Positions 46,905 through 56,149 of a stretch of DNA of 64,000 nt are shown here, one piece after another (the stretch's first letter is position 1; every line of letters starts with the position of its first letter). Origin of the DNA: Pseudomonas nunensis (lineage in GTDB: Bacteria > Pseudomonadota > Gammaproteobacteria > Pseudomonadales > Pseudomonadaceae); NCBI RefSeq assembly GCF_024296925.1, contig NZ_CP101125.1, forward strand, positions 6,760,501 to 6,824,500, read 5' to 3'. The notes beneath the pieces are model-generated. The model saw nothing but the letters and a program-made list of their open reading frames with translations. It was not told where the DNA came from and did not search any database. Made by a program: the position numbers and the translations under genes.

Positions 46905-47537
46905 ATGACCGCAGCCAATGTGTACCAACAACGCCCAACCACCGGGGCCAAGGCCGAGTCGTCGCTGCATCATGCCGACCTCGCCAGCCTGGTGGGCAAG
47001 GGCCGCAAAAACGCCGGCGTGATCGTGCGTGAGAAAAAACTCCTCGGCCACCTGACCATTCGTGGCGACGGCCACGACGCCGCGTTCAGCGCTGGCGTGC
47101 ACAAGGCCCTCGGCATCGAATTGCCGGGCGCGCTGAGCGTCATCGTCAAAGGCGAAACCAGCCTGCAATGGATGGGGCCGGATGAATGGCTGCTGATCGT
47201 GCCGAGCGGTGAAGAGTTCGCCGCCGAGCAGAAACTCCGTGAAGCGCTGGGCGACCTGCACATCCAGATCGTCAACGTCAGCGGCGGCCAGCAGATCCTC
47301 GAGCTGAGCGGCCCGAACGTGCGCCAGGTGCTGATGAAATCCACCAGCTACGACGTGCATCCCAACAGCTTCCCGGTGGGTAAAGCGGTCGGCACGGTGT
47401 TCGCCAAGTCGCAACTGGTGATCCGCCATACCGCCGAAGACACCTGGGAACTGCTGATCCGCCGCAGCTTCTCGGATTACTGGTGGTTGTGGTTGCAGGA
47501 TGCGGCGGCTGAGTACGGGCTTAGCGTCCAGGCTTGA
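46905..47537 (+). CDS. soxG: Sarcosine oxidase gamma subunit
   Basis: A 210-residue subunit with the GcvT/SoxG-type pattern (LQWMGPDEWLLIVPSGEE; LELSGPNVRQVLMKSTSYDV). It completes the heterotetramer. AGGAACAGG lies before the ATG. It is set 190 bp apart from soxA by the REPIN, so its expression may differ from that of soxBDA. Confidence 0.93.
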   Translation: MTAANVYQQRPTTGAKAESSLHHADLASLVGKGRKNAGVIVREKKLLGHLTIRGDGHDAAFSAGVHKALGIELPGALSVIVKGETSLQWMGPDEWLLIVPSGEEFAAEQKLREALGDLHIQIVNVSGGQQILELSGPNVRQVLMKSTSYDVHPNSFPVGKAVGTVFAKSQLVIRHTAEDTWELLIRRSFSDYWWLWLQDAAAEYGLSVQA

Positions 47538-47544
47538 GATTGCC

Positions 47545-47633
47545 TTCGCGGGCAAGCCTCGCTCCTACAGAACCGTGTCGTGTGAATTTCTCGCGAACGA
47601 CACAAAACTGTAGGAGCGAGGCTTGCCCGCGAA
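47545..47633. repeat. REPIN-like palindrome (type B)
   Basis: Inverted type B cores between soxG and purU. Confidence 0.87.
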
Positions 47634-47676
47634 CAACCGCGAAGCGGTTGCCCATAACAACAGGAGTCACCGCACT

Positions 47677-48534
47677 ATGAGCCGCGCCCCAGACACATGG
47701 ATTCTGACCGCCGATTGCCCAAGCGTCCTCGGCACCGTGGATGCGGTGACCCGCTTTCTGTTCGAGCAGGGCTGCTACGTCACCGAGCACCATTCCTTCG
47801 ATGACCGGCTCTCGGGTCGTTTCTTCATTCGCGTGGAGTTCCGCCAGCCTGACGGCTTCGACGAACAGGCCTTCCGCGCCGGGCTCGAAGAACGCGGCGC
47901 GCATTTCGGGATGATCTTCGAACTGACCGCACCGAATTACCGGCCAAAAGTGGTGATCATGGTCTCCAAGGCCGATCACTGTCTCAACGATTTGCTCTAC
48001 CGCCAGCGCATCGGCCAGTTGTCGATGGACGTCGCCGCCGTGGTCTCCAACCACCCGGACCTCAAGCCCTTGGCGGACTGGCACCAGATTCCGTACTACC
48101 ACTTCCCCCTGGACCCGAACGACAAACCGTCGCAAGAGCGCCAGGTGTTGCAGGTGATCGAAGAGTCCGGCGCCGAACTGGTGATCCTTGCCCGTTACAT
48201 GCAAGTCCTGTCGCCGGAGCTGTGCCGCAAACTCGACGGCAAGGCGATCAATATCCATCACTCCCTGCTGCCGGGTTTCAAGGGCGCCAAGCCGTATCAC
48301 CAGGCCTACAACAAGGGCGTGAAACTGGTCGGCGCCACGGCGCACTACATCAACAACGACCTGGACGAAGGCCCGATCATCGCCCAGGGCGTGGAGGTGG
48401 TGGACCACAGTCACTACCCGGAAGATCTGATCGCCAAGGGGCGGGATATTGAAGGGCTGACGTTGGCGCGGGCGGTTGGTTATCACATTGAGCGCAGGGT
48501 TTTCCTCAACGCCAACAGAACCGTCGTTCTTTAG
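47677..48534 (+). CDS. purU: Formyltetrahydrofolate deformylase
   Basis: A 285-residue enzyme. The N-terminal ACT domain spans about residues 1-85. The formyltransferase-fold hydrolase domain contains AINIHHSLLPGFKGAKPYHQ and ATAHYINNDLDEGPIIAQ, with catalytic Asn/His/Asp in these blocks. It releases formate from 10-formyl-THF and so balances the C1-folate load from sarcosine oxidation. AGGAG lies before the ATG; the open frame extends 18 codons further into a REPIN. Confidence 0.93.
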   Translation: MSRAPDTWILTADCPSVLGTVDAVTRFLFEQGCYVTEHHSFDDRLSGRFFIRVEFRQPDGFDEQAFRAGLEERGAHFGMIFELTAPNYRPKVVIMVSKADHCLNDLLYRQRIGQLSMDVAAVVSNHPDLKPLADWHQIPYYHFPLDPNDKPSQERQVLQVIEESGAELVILARYMQVLSPELCRKLDGKAINIHHSLLPGFKGAKPYHQAYNKGVKLVGATAHYINNDLDEGPIIAQGVEVVDHSHYPEDLIAKGRDIEGLTLARAVGYHIERRVFLNANRTVVL

Positions 48535-48540
48535 ATTGCT

Positions 48541-48633
48541 ATCGCGAGCAAGCTCGCTCCCACAGGGATTTGTGTCTGCCCACAGATCTCGGTCACACCA
48601 ACGGTCAACTGTGGGAGCGAGCTTGCTCGCGAT
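48541..48633. repeat. REPIN-like palindrome (type A variant)
   Basis: Arms carry ATCGCGAGCAAGCTCGCTCC, a subtype with GAGCTTGCTCGCGAT. It lies between purU and fdhA. Confidence 0.85.
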
Positions 48634-48742
48634 GGCGGCATGACAAACAACACAAGACACACAGGCAATAACCCGAGCAATCAACGCGCCGCCGCTGTCT
48701 GGCGACGCGACCGCTACATAAAAACAACAGCGAGGTGAAAGC

Positions 48743-49942
48743 ATGTCTGGCAATCGTGGTGTGGTGTATCTCGGCGCTGGCAAGGTCGAAGTACAGAAAA
48801 TCGACTATCCGAAAATGCAGGACCCGCGTGGCAGGAAGATCAATCACGCTGTGATCCTGCGCGTGGTGTCTACCAACATCTGTGGTTCCGATCAGCACAT
48901 GGTGCGCGGTCGTACCACCGCTCAAACCGGCCTGGTCCTGGGCCATGAAATTACCGGTGAAGTGATCGAGAAGGGCAGCGACGTCGAGAACCTGCAAATC
49001 GGCGACCTGGTCTCTGTTCCGTTCAACGTGGCTTGCGGGCGCTGCCGTTCCTGCAAGGAAATGCACACTGGCGTCTGCCTGAGCGTTAACCCGGCTCGTC
49101 CTGGTGGCGCTTACGGTTACGTCGACATGGGCGACTGGACCGGCGGCCAGGCTGAATACGCGTTGGTGCCTTATGCGGATTTCAACCTGCTGAAACTGCC
49201 GGACCGTGATCGCGCGATGGAAAAAATCCGCGACCTGACCTGCCTCTCCGACATCCTGCCAACCGGCTACCACGGCGCAGTGACGGCCGGCGTTGGCCCG
49301 GGCAGCACCGTGTACATCGCGGGCGCGGGTCCGGTCGGTCTGGCCGCTGCTGCATCCGCTCGCCTGCTGGGCGCGGCGGTGGTGATCATCGGTGACGTCA
49401 ACCCAATTCGCCTGGCGCACGCCAAGGCTCAGGGTTTCGAAATCGCTGACCTGTCCCTCGACACCCCGCTGCATGAACAAATCGCCGCGCTGCTGGGCGA
49501 GCCAGAAGTGGATTGCGCCGTCGACGCCGTAGGTTTCGAAGCGCGCGGTCACGGGCATGACGGGGTGAAACACGAAGCGCCAGCCACCGTGCTCAACTCC
49601 CTGATGGGCGTGGTTCGCGTGGCGGGCAAAATCGGGATTCCGGGCCTGTACGTGACGGAAGATCCGGGTGCGGTGGACGCTGCCGCGAAAATGGGCAGCC
49701 TGAGCATTCGCTTCGGTCTGGGCTGGGCCAAATCCCACAGCTTCCACACCGGCCAGACGCCGGTGATGAAGTACAACCGCCAGCTGATGCAGGCGATCAT
49801 GTGGGACCGCATCCACATCGCCGACATCGTCGGTGTGGAAGTCATCAGCCTGGATGACGCACCACGTGGCTACGGCGAGTTCGATGCCGGCGTACCGAAG
49901 AAGTTTGTGATCGATCCGCACAAGTTGTTCAGCGCGGCGTAA
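48743..49942 (+). CDS. fdhA: Glutathione-independent formaldehyde dehydrogenase
   Basis: A 399-residue zinc alcohol-dehydrogenase-family enzyme. The catalytic zinc Cys is in STNICGSDQH, followed by GHEITGEV. Structural zinc cysteines are in ACGRCRSCKEMHTGVC. The NAD-binding motif is AGAGPVGLAAAASA. It oxidises formaldehyde released in the demethylation steps to formate. GAGGTGAAAGC precedes the ATG. Last gene of the glyA-sox-purU-fdhA series; a terminator follows. Confidence 0.95.
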   Translation: MSGNRGVVYLGAGKVEVQKIDYPKMQDPRGRKINHAVILRVVSTNICGSDQHMVRGRTTAQTGLVLGHEITGEVIEKGSDVENLQIGDLVSVPFNVACGRCRSCKEMHTGVCLSVNPARPGGAYGYVDMGDWTGGQAEYALVPYADFNLLKLPDRDRAMEKIRDLTCLSDILPTGYHGAVTAGVGPGSTVYIAGAGPVGLAAAASARLLGAAVVIIGDVNPIRLAHAKAQGFEIADLSLDTPLHEQIAALLGEPEVDCAVDAVGFEARGHGHDGVKHEAPATVLNSLMGVVRVAGKIGIPGLYVTEDPGAVDAAAKMGSLSIRFGLGWAKSHSFHTGQTPVMKYNRQLMQAIMWDRIHIADIVGVEVISLDDAPRGYGEFDAGVPKKFVIDPHKLFSAA

Positions 49943-49957
49943 GGCTTCACGCAATGC

Positions 49958-49986
49958 AAAACGGCGACCTTCGGGTCGCCGTTTTT
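49958..49986 (+). terminator. Rho-independent terminator after fdhA
   Basis: The stem ACGGCGACC/GGTCGCCGT with a TTCG loop is followed by TTTTT. It closes the sox-fdhA gene series. Confidence 0.9.
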
Positions 49987-50006
49987 GTTGGAGAGAACAC
50001 AACCCC

Positions 50007-50138
50007 TGTGGCGAGGGGGTTTACCCCCGTTGGGGCGCGAAGCGGCCCTAAAACCATCCACAGAGATGAATCAGTTCTAACGCGGTGATCGGTTGACGAC
50101 TGCTGCGCAGCCGAGCGGGAGCAAGCTCCCTCGCCACA
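50007..50138. repeat. REPIN-like palindrome (type C)
   Basis: Type C arms about 85 bp apart; the left one is a diverged GGCGAGGGGGTTTACCCCCG. Located between the fdhA terminator and the anti-sigma gene. Confidence 0.8.
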
Positions 50139-50156
50139 AAAAGCTCATCAGCGCGT

Positions 50157-50831
50157 TCAAAGCGCCACCAACGCCCCTTGATACAGCACCGGGCCCGTCG
50201 GTTGCCCGGTCGGCGAGCCGCCCTTCGACTCCAGACTCACCGCCAACGCAATCGGCTTGCCGATCAACGCCTGCTGCGCCTCGTTCAGCTCAACCTTGCC
50301 CTTGCCGCCGCGCGGAATCACGCCGAGGGAAATCGGTTTGCCATCCGCCGGTATCGCCCACAACTCCAGGCTTTGCTCCGGTGTGACGGCGGCCAATGTC
50401 AGCGGTTCAACGTTCAGGTAATTCTCATGCGCCTCAACTTTCAGCGCCGGCTGTGCATCGGCGCTCATCAGGGTGGCGCTGTAGCGCGCATCGTCGCGGT
50501 TGTAGAGCGTGCTCAGGAACACGACCACCACCAACGAGCACAACGCAACCGTCACCCGTATCCAGTTCCAGAACGAACGCTTCTCGGGCACATGCAGATG
50601 CTGCGGTTCGATCCGCGCAGTGATCGCTTCCCACACACGCTCCGGCACCGGCTGTTCGGGCAACGCTTCGGTCAGGCTGACGAGGCTGTCCTGCCAATGC
50701 GCCAATTCTGCGCGTAACGACGCGTCTTCCAGCAACAACTGTTCAAAACGTCGACGAGCCGCCGCGGGCATCAAGCCAATCGCATAATCAGCAGCAAGGG
50801 CGCGGCGCAGGGTCGGGGTCTGGTAGTTCAT
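50157..50831 (-). CDS. Anti-sigma factor, RskA-like, membrane-anchored
   Basis: A 224-residue protein. The N-terminal ~90 residues (ALAADYAIGLMPAAARRRFE) are a typical anti-sigma domain. One membrane segment follows (VTVALCSLVVVVFLSTLY, about residues 92-109). The C-terminal periplasmic RskA domain includes LELWAIPADGKPISLGVIP. It should hold the sigma factor of the adjacent gene until a signal arrives. It overlaps that gene by four bases. Confidence 0.88.
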   Translation of the reverse strand: MNYQTPTLRRALAADYAIGLMPAAARRRFEQLLLEDASLRAELAHWQDSLVSLTEALPEQPVPERVWEAITARIEPQHLHVPEKRSFWNWIRVTVALCSLVVVVFLSTLYNRDDARYSATLMSADAQPALKVEAHENYLNVEPLTLAAVTPEQSLELWAIPADGKPISLGVIPRGGKGKVELNEAQQALIGKPIALAVSLESKGGSPTGQPTGPVLYQGALVAL

Positions 50832-51376
50832 GATTCAAGGCACCTGCGCAGGCGCTCCATGCCACGGCGAATCCAGGATTTGACCGAGCCCAGCGGCGCG
50901 GCCAGGTGTTCGGCCAGTTCAGAGCAGGACAGCCCTTGAAAATAGGCGACGGTGATCGATTGACGCTGCATGCCGTCGAGGCTTTCCAGGCAGCGGTTCA
51001 AGGCGCTGGCTTCGCGGGTACGGTTCAGCAACTCGTGGGCCGATGGGCTTTCATCCACCAGCGCCAGTTCCTCCAGATCGGTCAACGGCCGGTCGCGGTG
51101 TTTGCGCAACTGGTCGATGGCCTGGTTGCGGGTGATGTTGATCATCCAGGTCAGCGGCGCCGAGAGATGCGATTCATAGCGCGAGGCGTTGTTCCAGATA
51201 CGCACGAAGCTCTCCTGCAGCACCTCTTCGGCCAAGTCATGGCGGCCCATGAAACGCAGGGCGACGCCGTACAAGCGCGGGCCGACGCTGCGATAAAGCG
51301 TCTCGAACGCGCGACGGTTCCCTAGTGAGCACTGGGCGAGAAGCTGTCGGAGCTGATCGGTGTCGGCGATGGCAAT
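50828..51376 (-). CDS. ECF-type RNA polymerase sigma factor, probable ATT start
   Basis: The likely product has about 182 residues, with region 2 (GRHDLAEEVLQESFVRIWNN; WMINITRNQAIDQLR) and region 4 (ITVAYFQGLSCSELAEHLAA; VKSWIRRGMERLR). The frame is open upstream but runs into a REPIN, and no ATG or GTG with a Shine-Dalgarno exists near the sigma domain. GGAG stands seven bases before an in-frame ATT (51376), reading I-A-I-A-D-T-D. A TTG at 51397 has no Shine-Dalgarno. Sigma/anti-sigma pairing with the next gene is clear; the inducing signal is unknown. Confidence 0.8.
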   Translation of the reverse strand: MAIADTDQLRQLLAQCSLGNRRAFETLYRSVGPRLYGVALRFMGRHDLAEEVLQESFVRIWNNASRYESHLSAPLTWMINITRNQAIDQLRKHRDRPLTDLEELALVDESPSAHELLNRTREASALNRCLESLDGMQRQSITVAYFQGLSCSELAEHLAAPLGSVKSWIRRGMERLRRCLES

Positions 51377-51513
51377 AACGGTTCTCCAGGCAATCAAAGG
51401 AGCGGCGGTGAGCTGCGAAGAGGTTAGTTCACTGCGCGCGGTTGTTCCTGTCCGTGTTTGATATACGTGCGTGGGGCTAGACTGGATGCAGCACGCAGGC
51501 ATTCTTTTTTGAT

Positions 51514-51628
51514 TGTGGCGAGGGGGCTTGCCCCCGTTGGGTCGCGAAGAGGCCCCGCTTTTTCGCAGACCGTATGAACAGACTGACGACTGCTTCGCAG
51601 CCGAACGGGGGCGAGCCCCCTCGCCACA
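51514..51628. repeat. REPIN-like palindrome (type C)
   Basis: Type C variant arms (GGCGAGGGGGCTTGCCCCC) between the divergent sigma-factor and DUF2780 genes. Confidence 0.85.
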
Positions 51629-51738
51629 AAGCCCGCTCCCACAGGGGAGGATTGGGAACAATCCTCCGGGATGTCAGTCGAACGCACAGTTTTTCGCCGC
51701 CCATCGGTGGGTGGTTTATGCCTAAAGAGGTTGTCTCG

Positions 51739-52296
51739 ATGAAGATTTCACGCGGTTTTGTACTGGCTTCGCTTATGACTTTGGCGGCCAGCCCGGTCTT
51801 CGCCGGGTTCAGCCTGGACGATGTGACCAAAGCGGCTTCGAGCATGCAGGGCGGTAACGCCGCGACTGCCGCCGCCCCGACGCAGGAAACCGCCGGTCTG
51901 CTCGGCGCGCTGACGTCGCAGTTGAATGTAAAACCCGAGCAGGCCGTTGGTGGCACTGCGGCGATGCTGGGATTGGCGAAGAATCAACTGAGCTCCACCG
52001 ACTACTCGCAACTGGCCAAAAGCGTGCCGGGGCTGGACAAACTCTCGGGTGGCGGTCAACTGGGTGCCCTGAGCGGGTTGCTCGGCTCGTCCGGTAAATC
52101 CGCTGGCCTGGAAAATGCCTTGGGCAACGTGAAGAACACCAATGACCTGAACACTGCGTTCAGCGCGTTGGGCATGGACAGCGGGATGGTCGGCCAATTC
52201 GCCCCGGTGATCCTCCAATACCTCGGTGGCCAAGGCGTTGGCGGCCCGCTGCTGGAAAGCCTGGGCGGGATCTGGGGCGCCGGTTCCGGTAGCTGA
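51739..52296 (+). CDS. DUF2780 exported protein
   Basis: A 185-residue protein. The signal peptide is MKISRGFVLASLMTLAASPVFA. The mature part is Gly/Ala/Leu-rich (GGGQLGALSGLLGSSG; QYLGGQGVGGPLLESL), matching the DUF2780 family of periplasmic or surface proteins of unknown function. GAGG lies nine bases before the ATG; an ATG seven codons upstream (51718) is an alternative. Divergent from the sigma factor and a possible target of it, which is an inference from position. Confidence 0.82.
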   Translation: MKISRGFVLASLMTLAASPVFAGFSLDDVTKAASSMQGGNAATAAAPTQETAGLLGALTSQLNVKPEQAVGGTAAMLGLAKNQLSSTDYSQLAKSVPGLDKLSGGGQLGALSGLLGSSGKSAGLENALGNVKNTNDLNTAFSALGMDSGMVGQFAPVILQYLGGQGVGGPLLESLGGIWGAGSGS

Positions 52297-52297
52297 T

Positions 52298-53185
52298 TCA
52301 GCGGCGCTCGGCGCGCAACGCGTCGATGCGCCGATCCTTCTCGATCCAGAGCTGGTTGACCCAGTTCTGGACCGTTTCGCGAAACACCGGATCGTTTTCG
52401 TAATCCCCCTGCCACAACGCCGGGTCCAGTTCGCGGGTCTGGATGTCGATGATCACCTTCAGCACGTTGCCGCTGATCAGATCCCAGAATCCCGGAATCT
52501 TTTGCTGCGGATACACCACCGTCACATCGAGAATGGCGTCGAGCTGTTCGCCCATCGCCGCCAGTACAAACGCCACGCCGCCAGCCTTGGGCTTGAGCAG
52601 GTGGGTGAACGGTGACTGCTGCTGAGCGCTTTTTGCCGCCGTGAAACGAGTGCCTTCCAGGTAATTCACCACCGTCACCGGCTGACGCTTGAACAACTCG
52701 CAGGCCGCTTTGGTGATCTCCAGATCCTTGCCGGCCAACTCGGGATGCTTCGCCAGGAACGCCTTGGTGTAGCGCTTCATGAACGGGTAATCCAGCGCCC
52801 ACCAGGCGAGGCCGAGGAACGGCACCCAGATCAATTCTTTCTTGAGGAAGAATTTGAAGAACGGCGTGCGCCGGTTCAGGGTCTGGATCAGCGCCGGGAT
52901 ATCGACCCAGGATTGGTGGTTGCTGATCACCAGATACGAGGTGTCGCCGCGCAGGTCCGCGCCGCCGCGAATGTCCCATTGGGTGGGGATGCACAGGCGA
53001 AAGATCAGTTTGTCGATTTCGGCCCAGGTCTCGGCAATCCACATCACCGACCACGAGGCATAGTCGCGAAAGCGTCCGGGCAGGATCAGTTTGAGCAAGG
53101 CGAACACCATCAGCGGCCCGAACAGGACCAGGGTGTTGAGCAACAGCAGCAGGGTAACGAAACAGCCGGTGAGCAGGCGGCGCAT
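52298..53185 (-). CDS. Membrane acyltransferase, PlsC/YihG-like
   Basis: A 295-residue protein. The N-terminal membrane segment is CFVTLLLLLNTLVLFGPLMV. Acyltransferase motifs are NHQSWVD (motif I, around residue 89) and EGTRFT (motif III). It resembles YihG-type lysophospholipid acyltransferases that adjust membrane fatty acids. Convergent with the DUF2780 gene (one base apart). No strong Shine-Dalgarno. Confidence 0.88.
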   Translation of the reverse strand: MRRLLTGCFVTLLLLLNTLVLFGPLMVFALLKLILPGRFRDYASWSVMWIAETWAEIDKLIFRLCIPTQWDIRGGADLRGDTSYLVISNHQSWVDIPALIQTLNRRTPFFKFFLKKELIWVPFLGLAWWALDYPFMKRYTKAFLAKHPELAGKDLEITKAACELFKRQPVTVVNYLEGTRFTAAKSAQQQSPFTHLLKPKAGGVAFVLAAMGEQLDAILDVTVVYPQQKIPGFWDLISGNVLKVIIDIQTRELDPALWQGDYENDPVFRETVQNWVNQLWIEKDRRIDALRAERR

Positions 53186-53304
53186 AAGTAACTCTTGGAA
53201 GCGTTTGGGCGCGCCATGATAAGCAGCTTCGGGCGACAGGCCAAATCGGCGGTGACGAATGTTTCACCTTTAAACGGTTATGCTCCCTGCCTGATGGAGA
53301 TCCC

Positions 53305-53399
53305 TGTGGCGAGGGAGCTTGCTCCCGCTGGGCTGCGAAGCGGCCCCAAATATTTTATGAGCGCTGCGCACTCGAGCGGGAGCAAGCTCCCTCGCCACA
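53305..53399. repeat. REPIN-like palindrome (type C)
   Basis: Closely similar to the element at 3527, with the same loop region GCTGCGCACTC. It lies between the acyltransferase and protease genes. Confidence 0.87.
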
Positions 53400-53484
53400 A
53401 AGGTTTGCGTTGGTCCAACTATCGTTGTGTTTTGCGGTCTAGAATTTGGCCTCTGCGCCCCTATTTCCCAAGGAAGCCCATTAC

Positions 53485-53991
53485 GTGAAATCCCTCCTTG
53501 CACTGCTGACCCTCGTGGCCCTGCCGGTCATGGCCGCCGAGCCGACCCTGTACGGGCGCTACGAATACATCGCGCTGCCAGAAATCGGTGGTGAAGTCCT
53601 CAAGGCGAAAATGGACACCGGCGCCCTGACCGCGTCGCTGTCGGCCAAGGACATTGAAATGTTCACCCGTGACGGCGACGACTGGGTGCGTTTCCGCCTC
53701 GGCACCAAGGACGCGAGCAACAAGGTCTACGAGCACAAAATCTCGCGGATCAGCAAGATCAAGACCCGCTCCGAAGAGGACGAGGACGACAAGGACGAGG
53801 CCGCCCCCACCAAGCGTCCAGTCGTCGATCTGGAGCTGTGCCTGGGCAACGTCAAGCGCACGGTCGAGGTCAACCTCACTGACCGCAGCAGCTTCAACTA
53901 TCCGCTGCTGATCGGCGCCAAGGCCTTGCGCGAATTCGGTGCGGCGGTGAACCCGGCACGCCGCTTTACCGCGGACAAACCCGACTGCTGA
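53485..53991 (+). CDS. Exported retropepsin-like aspartic protease (RimB/RloA family)
   Basis: A 168-residue protein starting with GTG, nine bases after AAGGAA. The signal peptide reads KSLLALLTLVALPVMA. The mature part has the aspartic-protease motif MDTGALTAS (Asp44) and PLLIGAKALREFG, matching the family once named ATP-dependent zinc protease. An acidic insert (RSEEDEDDKDEA) is near the middle. Substrate unknown; relatives act on modified ribosomal protein S6 or in the envelope. Upstream of creB, separated by about 60 bp. Confidence 0.82.
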   Translation: MKSLLALLTLVALPVMAAEPTLYGRYEYIALPEIGGEVLKAKMDTGALTASLSAKDIEMFTRDGDDWVRFRLGTKDASNKVYEHKISRISKIKTRSEEDEDDKDEAAPTKRPVVDLELCLGNVKRTVEVNLTDRSSFNYPLLIGAKALREFGAAVNPARRFTADKPDC

Positions 53992-54050
53992 TTGACGGGA
54001 TGAGAGGCTTGGGCCACCGTTGCGCAACTTAACTGCCGTGCTCGGACACC

Positions 54051-54731
54051 ATGCCTCATATCCTGATAGTCGAAGACGAAGCGGCCATTGCCGACACGTT
54101 GATTTTTGCCTTGCAGGGCGAAGGCTTCACCACCACTTGGGTGAGCCTCGGCGCGGCTGCGCTTGAGCATCAGCGCCAGACCCCGGCCGACCTGATCATT
54201 CTTGACATCGGCCTGCCGGACATCAGCGGCTTCGAGACCTGCAAGCAATTGCGTCGTTTCAGCGAGGTGCCGGTGATTTTTCTCAGCGCCCGTGATGGTG
54301 AAATCGACCGCGTTGTAGGCCTGGAAATCGGCGCCGACGACTACGTGGTCAAGCCGTTCAGCCCACGGGAAGTGGCGGCGCGGGTCCGGGCGATCCTCAA
54401 ACGCATGGCGCCCCGCGCGGCACCTGAGGCGGCATCGACGCTGTTTCGCATCGACAGCGAACGGGTTCAGATCACCTATCGCGGCCAAACCCTGAGCCTG
54501 ACCCGCCACGAATTCCGCCTGCTGCAATGCCTGCTCGAACAACCCGAACGGGTGTTCAGCCGCGAGCAACTGCTCGATGCCCTGGGCGTGGCCGCCGACG
54601 CCGGTTATGAACGCAGCATCGACAGCCACATCAAGAGCGTGCGCGCCAAACTGCGGTTGGTGCAGGCCGACGCCGAACCGATCCAGACCCATCGCGGCCT
54701 CGGCTACAGCTACAGCCCGGGGCATAGCTGA
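54051..54731 (+). CDS. creB: Response regulator CreB
   Basis: A 226-residue OmpR/PhoB-type regulator. The receiver domain has Asp9-Glu10, phospho-acceptor Asp52 (IILDIGLPD) and Lys101 (VVKPFSP). The C-terminal winged helix (LTRHEFRLLQCLLEQPERVF; SIDSHIKSVRAKL) spans about residues 130-225. In Pseudomonas, CreBC controls creD and affects beta-lactam response and fitness. It overlaps creC by one base. Confidence 0.93.
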   Translation: MPHILIVEDEAAIADTLIFALQGEGFTTTWVSLGAAALEHQRQTPADLIILDIGLPDISGFETCKQLRRFSEVPVIFLSARDGEIDRVVGLEIGADDYVVKPFSPREVAARVRAILKRMAPRAAPEAASTLFRIDSERVQITYRGQTLSLTRHEFRLLQCLLEQPERVFSREQLLDALGVAADAGYERSIDSHIKSVRAKLRLVQADAEPIQTHRGLGYSYSPGHS

Positions 54732-56149
54732 TGGCGTTGGGCATCCGCATCTTCCTGGTCTACGTGCTGTTTATCGGCCTGACCGGTTACTTCGTGCTCA
54801 ACACCGTGATGCAGGAAATCCGTCCCGGTGTGCGCCAGTCCACCGAAGAAACCCTGGTGGACACCGCCAACCTGATGGCGGAAATCCTGCGCGACGACTT
54901 CAAGGCCGGCACCCTCAACCAGAATCACTGGCCACAACTGCTCAAGGCGTACGGCGAGCGGCAACCGAAGGCGAGTATCTGGGGCTTGCCGAAGAATCAG
55001 GTCAGCCACCGCATCTACGTTACCGACGCCAAAGGCATCGTGGTGCTGGACTCCAGCGGCGTGGCGGTGGGCCAGGATTATTCGCGCTGGAACGATGTCT
55101 ACCTGACCCTGCGTGGCGAGTACGGCGCGCGTTCGAGCCGCAGTGATCCCAACGATGCGAGCTCCTCGGTGATGCACGTCGGCGCGCCGATTCGCGACAA
55201 CGGCCAGATCATCGGCGTGGTCACCGTGGCCAAACCCAACAGCTCCTTGCAGCCCTACGTCGATCGCACGGAACGCCGATTATTCGCTTACGGCGCCGGG
55301 TTGATCGGCCTCGGCCTGTTGTTCGGCGCGCTGCTGTCGTGGTGGCTGAGCGCGGCGCTGCGACGGTTGACCGCTTATGCCCAAGCCGTCAGCGAAGGCC
55401 GCCGGGTCGAAGTGCCGCATTATCGTGGCGGCGAGCTGGAACAACTGGCGACGGCGGTGGAGCAGATGCGCACGCAACTGGAAGGCAAGGCCTACGTCGA
55501 GCGCTACGTGCACACCCTGACCCATGAATTGAAAAGCCCGTTGGCGGCGATTCGCGGCGCGGCGGAACTGCTGCAAGGCGAGATGCCGCTGGCCCAGCAG
55601 CAGCGTTTCGTCAGCAACATCGACAGCGAAAGTGCGCGGATGCAGCAGTTGATCGAACGGCTTCTGAATTTGGCGCAGGTCGAACAGCGCCAAGGTCTGG
55701 AAGAGCGGGTTGAAGTGCCGTTGGCTGCTTTGGTGAACGAATTACTGGACGCTCAGGCAGCGCGAATCGAAGGCAAGCAGTTGCGGGTCGAGCAGACGAT
55801 TGCGGCGGATCTGGCCTTGGTCGGCGAGCCGTTTTTGTTGCGTCAGGCGTTGGGCAATCTGCTGGAAAATGCCTTGGACTTCACGCCTGCCCAAGGTGTT
55901 TTGCGATTTAGCGCGGAGCGGGTTGGCGAGTGGATTGAGTTCAGCTTGTTCAACCAGGCGGAGGCGATTCCCGACTATGCGCTGCCGCGGTTGAGCGAGC
56001 GGTTCTACTCGCTGCCGAGGCCGGACAGTGGGCGTAAAAGTACGGGGTTGGGGCTTAACTTCGTTGAAGAGGTGGTTAAGTTGCATGGCGGCCAACTGTG
56101 GGTCGCCAATGTGCAAGGTGGCGTTGAGGCGCGGGTCAGGTTGTCCTAA
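54731..56149 (+). CDS. creC: Sensor histidine kinase CreC
   Basis: A 472-residue kinase. Two membrane segments (about residues 7-25 and 185-205) flank a periplasmic sensor domain with a CreC-type pattern. A HAMP region follows, then His265 (HTLTHELKSPLAAIRG), the N box (NLLENALDF) and the G box (STGLGLNFVEEV). Translation is coupled to creB. Its end overlaps by four bases the convergent acyltransferase-3 gene. Confidence 0.93.
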   Translation: MALGIRIFLVYVLFIGLTGYFVLNTVMQEIRPGVRQSTEETLVDTANLMAEILRDDFKAGTLNQNHWPQLLKAYGERQPKASIWGLPKNQVSHRIYVTDAKGIVVLDSSGVAVGQDYSRWNDVYLTLRGEYGARSSRSDPNDASSSVMHVGAPIRDNGQIIGVVTVAKPNSSLQPYVDRTERRLFAYGAGLIGLGLLFGALLSWWLSAALRRLTAYAQAVSEGRRVEVPHYRGGELEQLATAVEQMRTQLEGKAYVERYVHTLTHELKSPLAAIRGAAELLQGEMPLAQQQRFVSNIDSESARMQQLIERLLNLAQVEQRQGLEERVEVPLAALVNELLDAQAARIEGKQLRVEQTIAADLALVGEPFLLRQALGNLLENALDFTPAQGVLRFSAERVGEWIEFSLFNQAEAIPDYALPRLSERFYSLPRPDSGRKSTGLGLNFVEEVVKLHGGQLWVANVQGGVEARVRLS

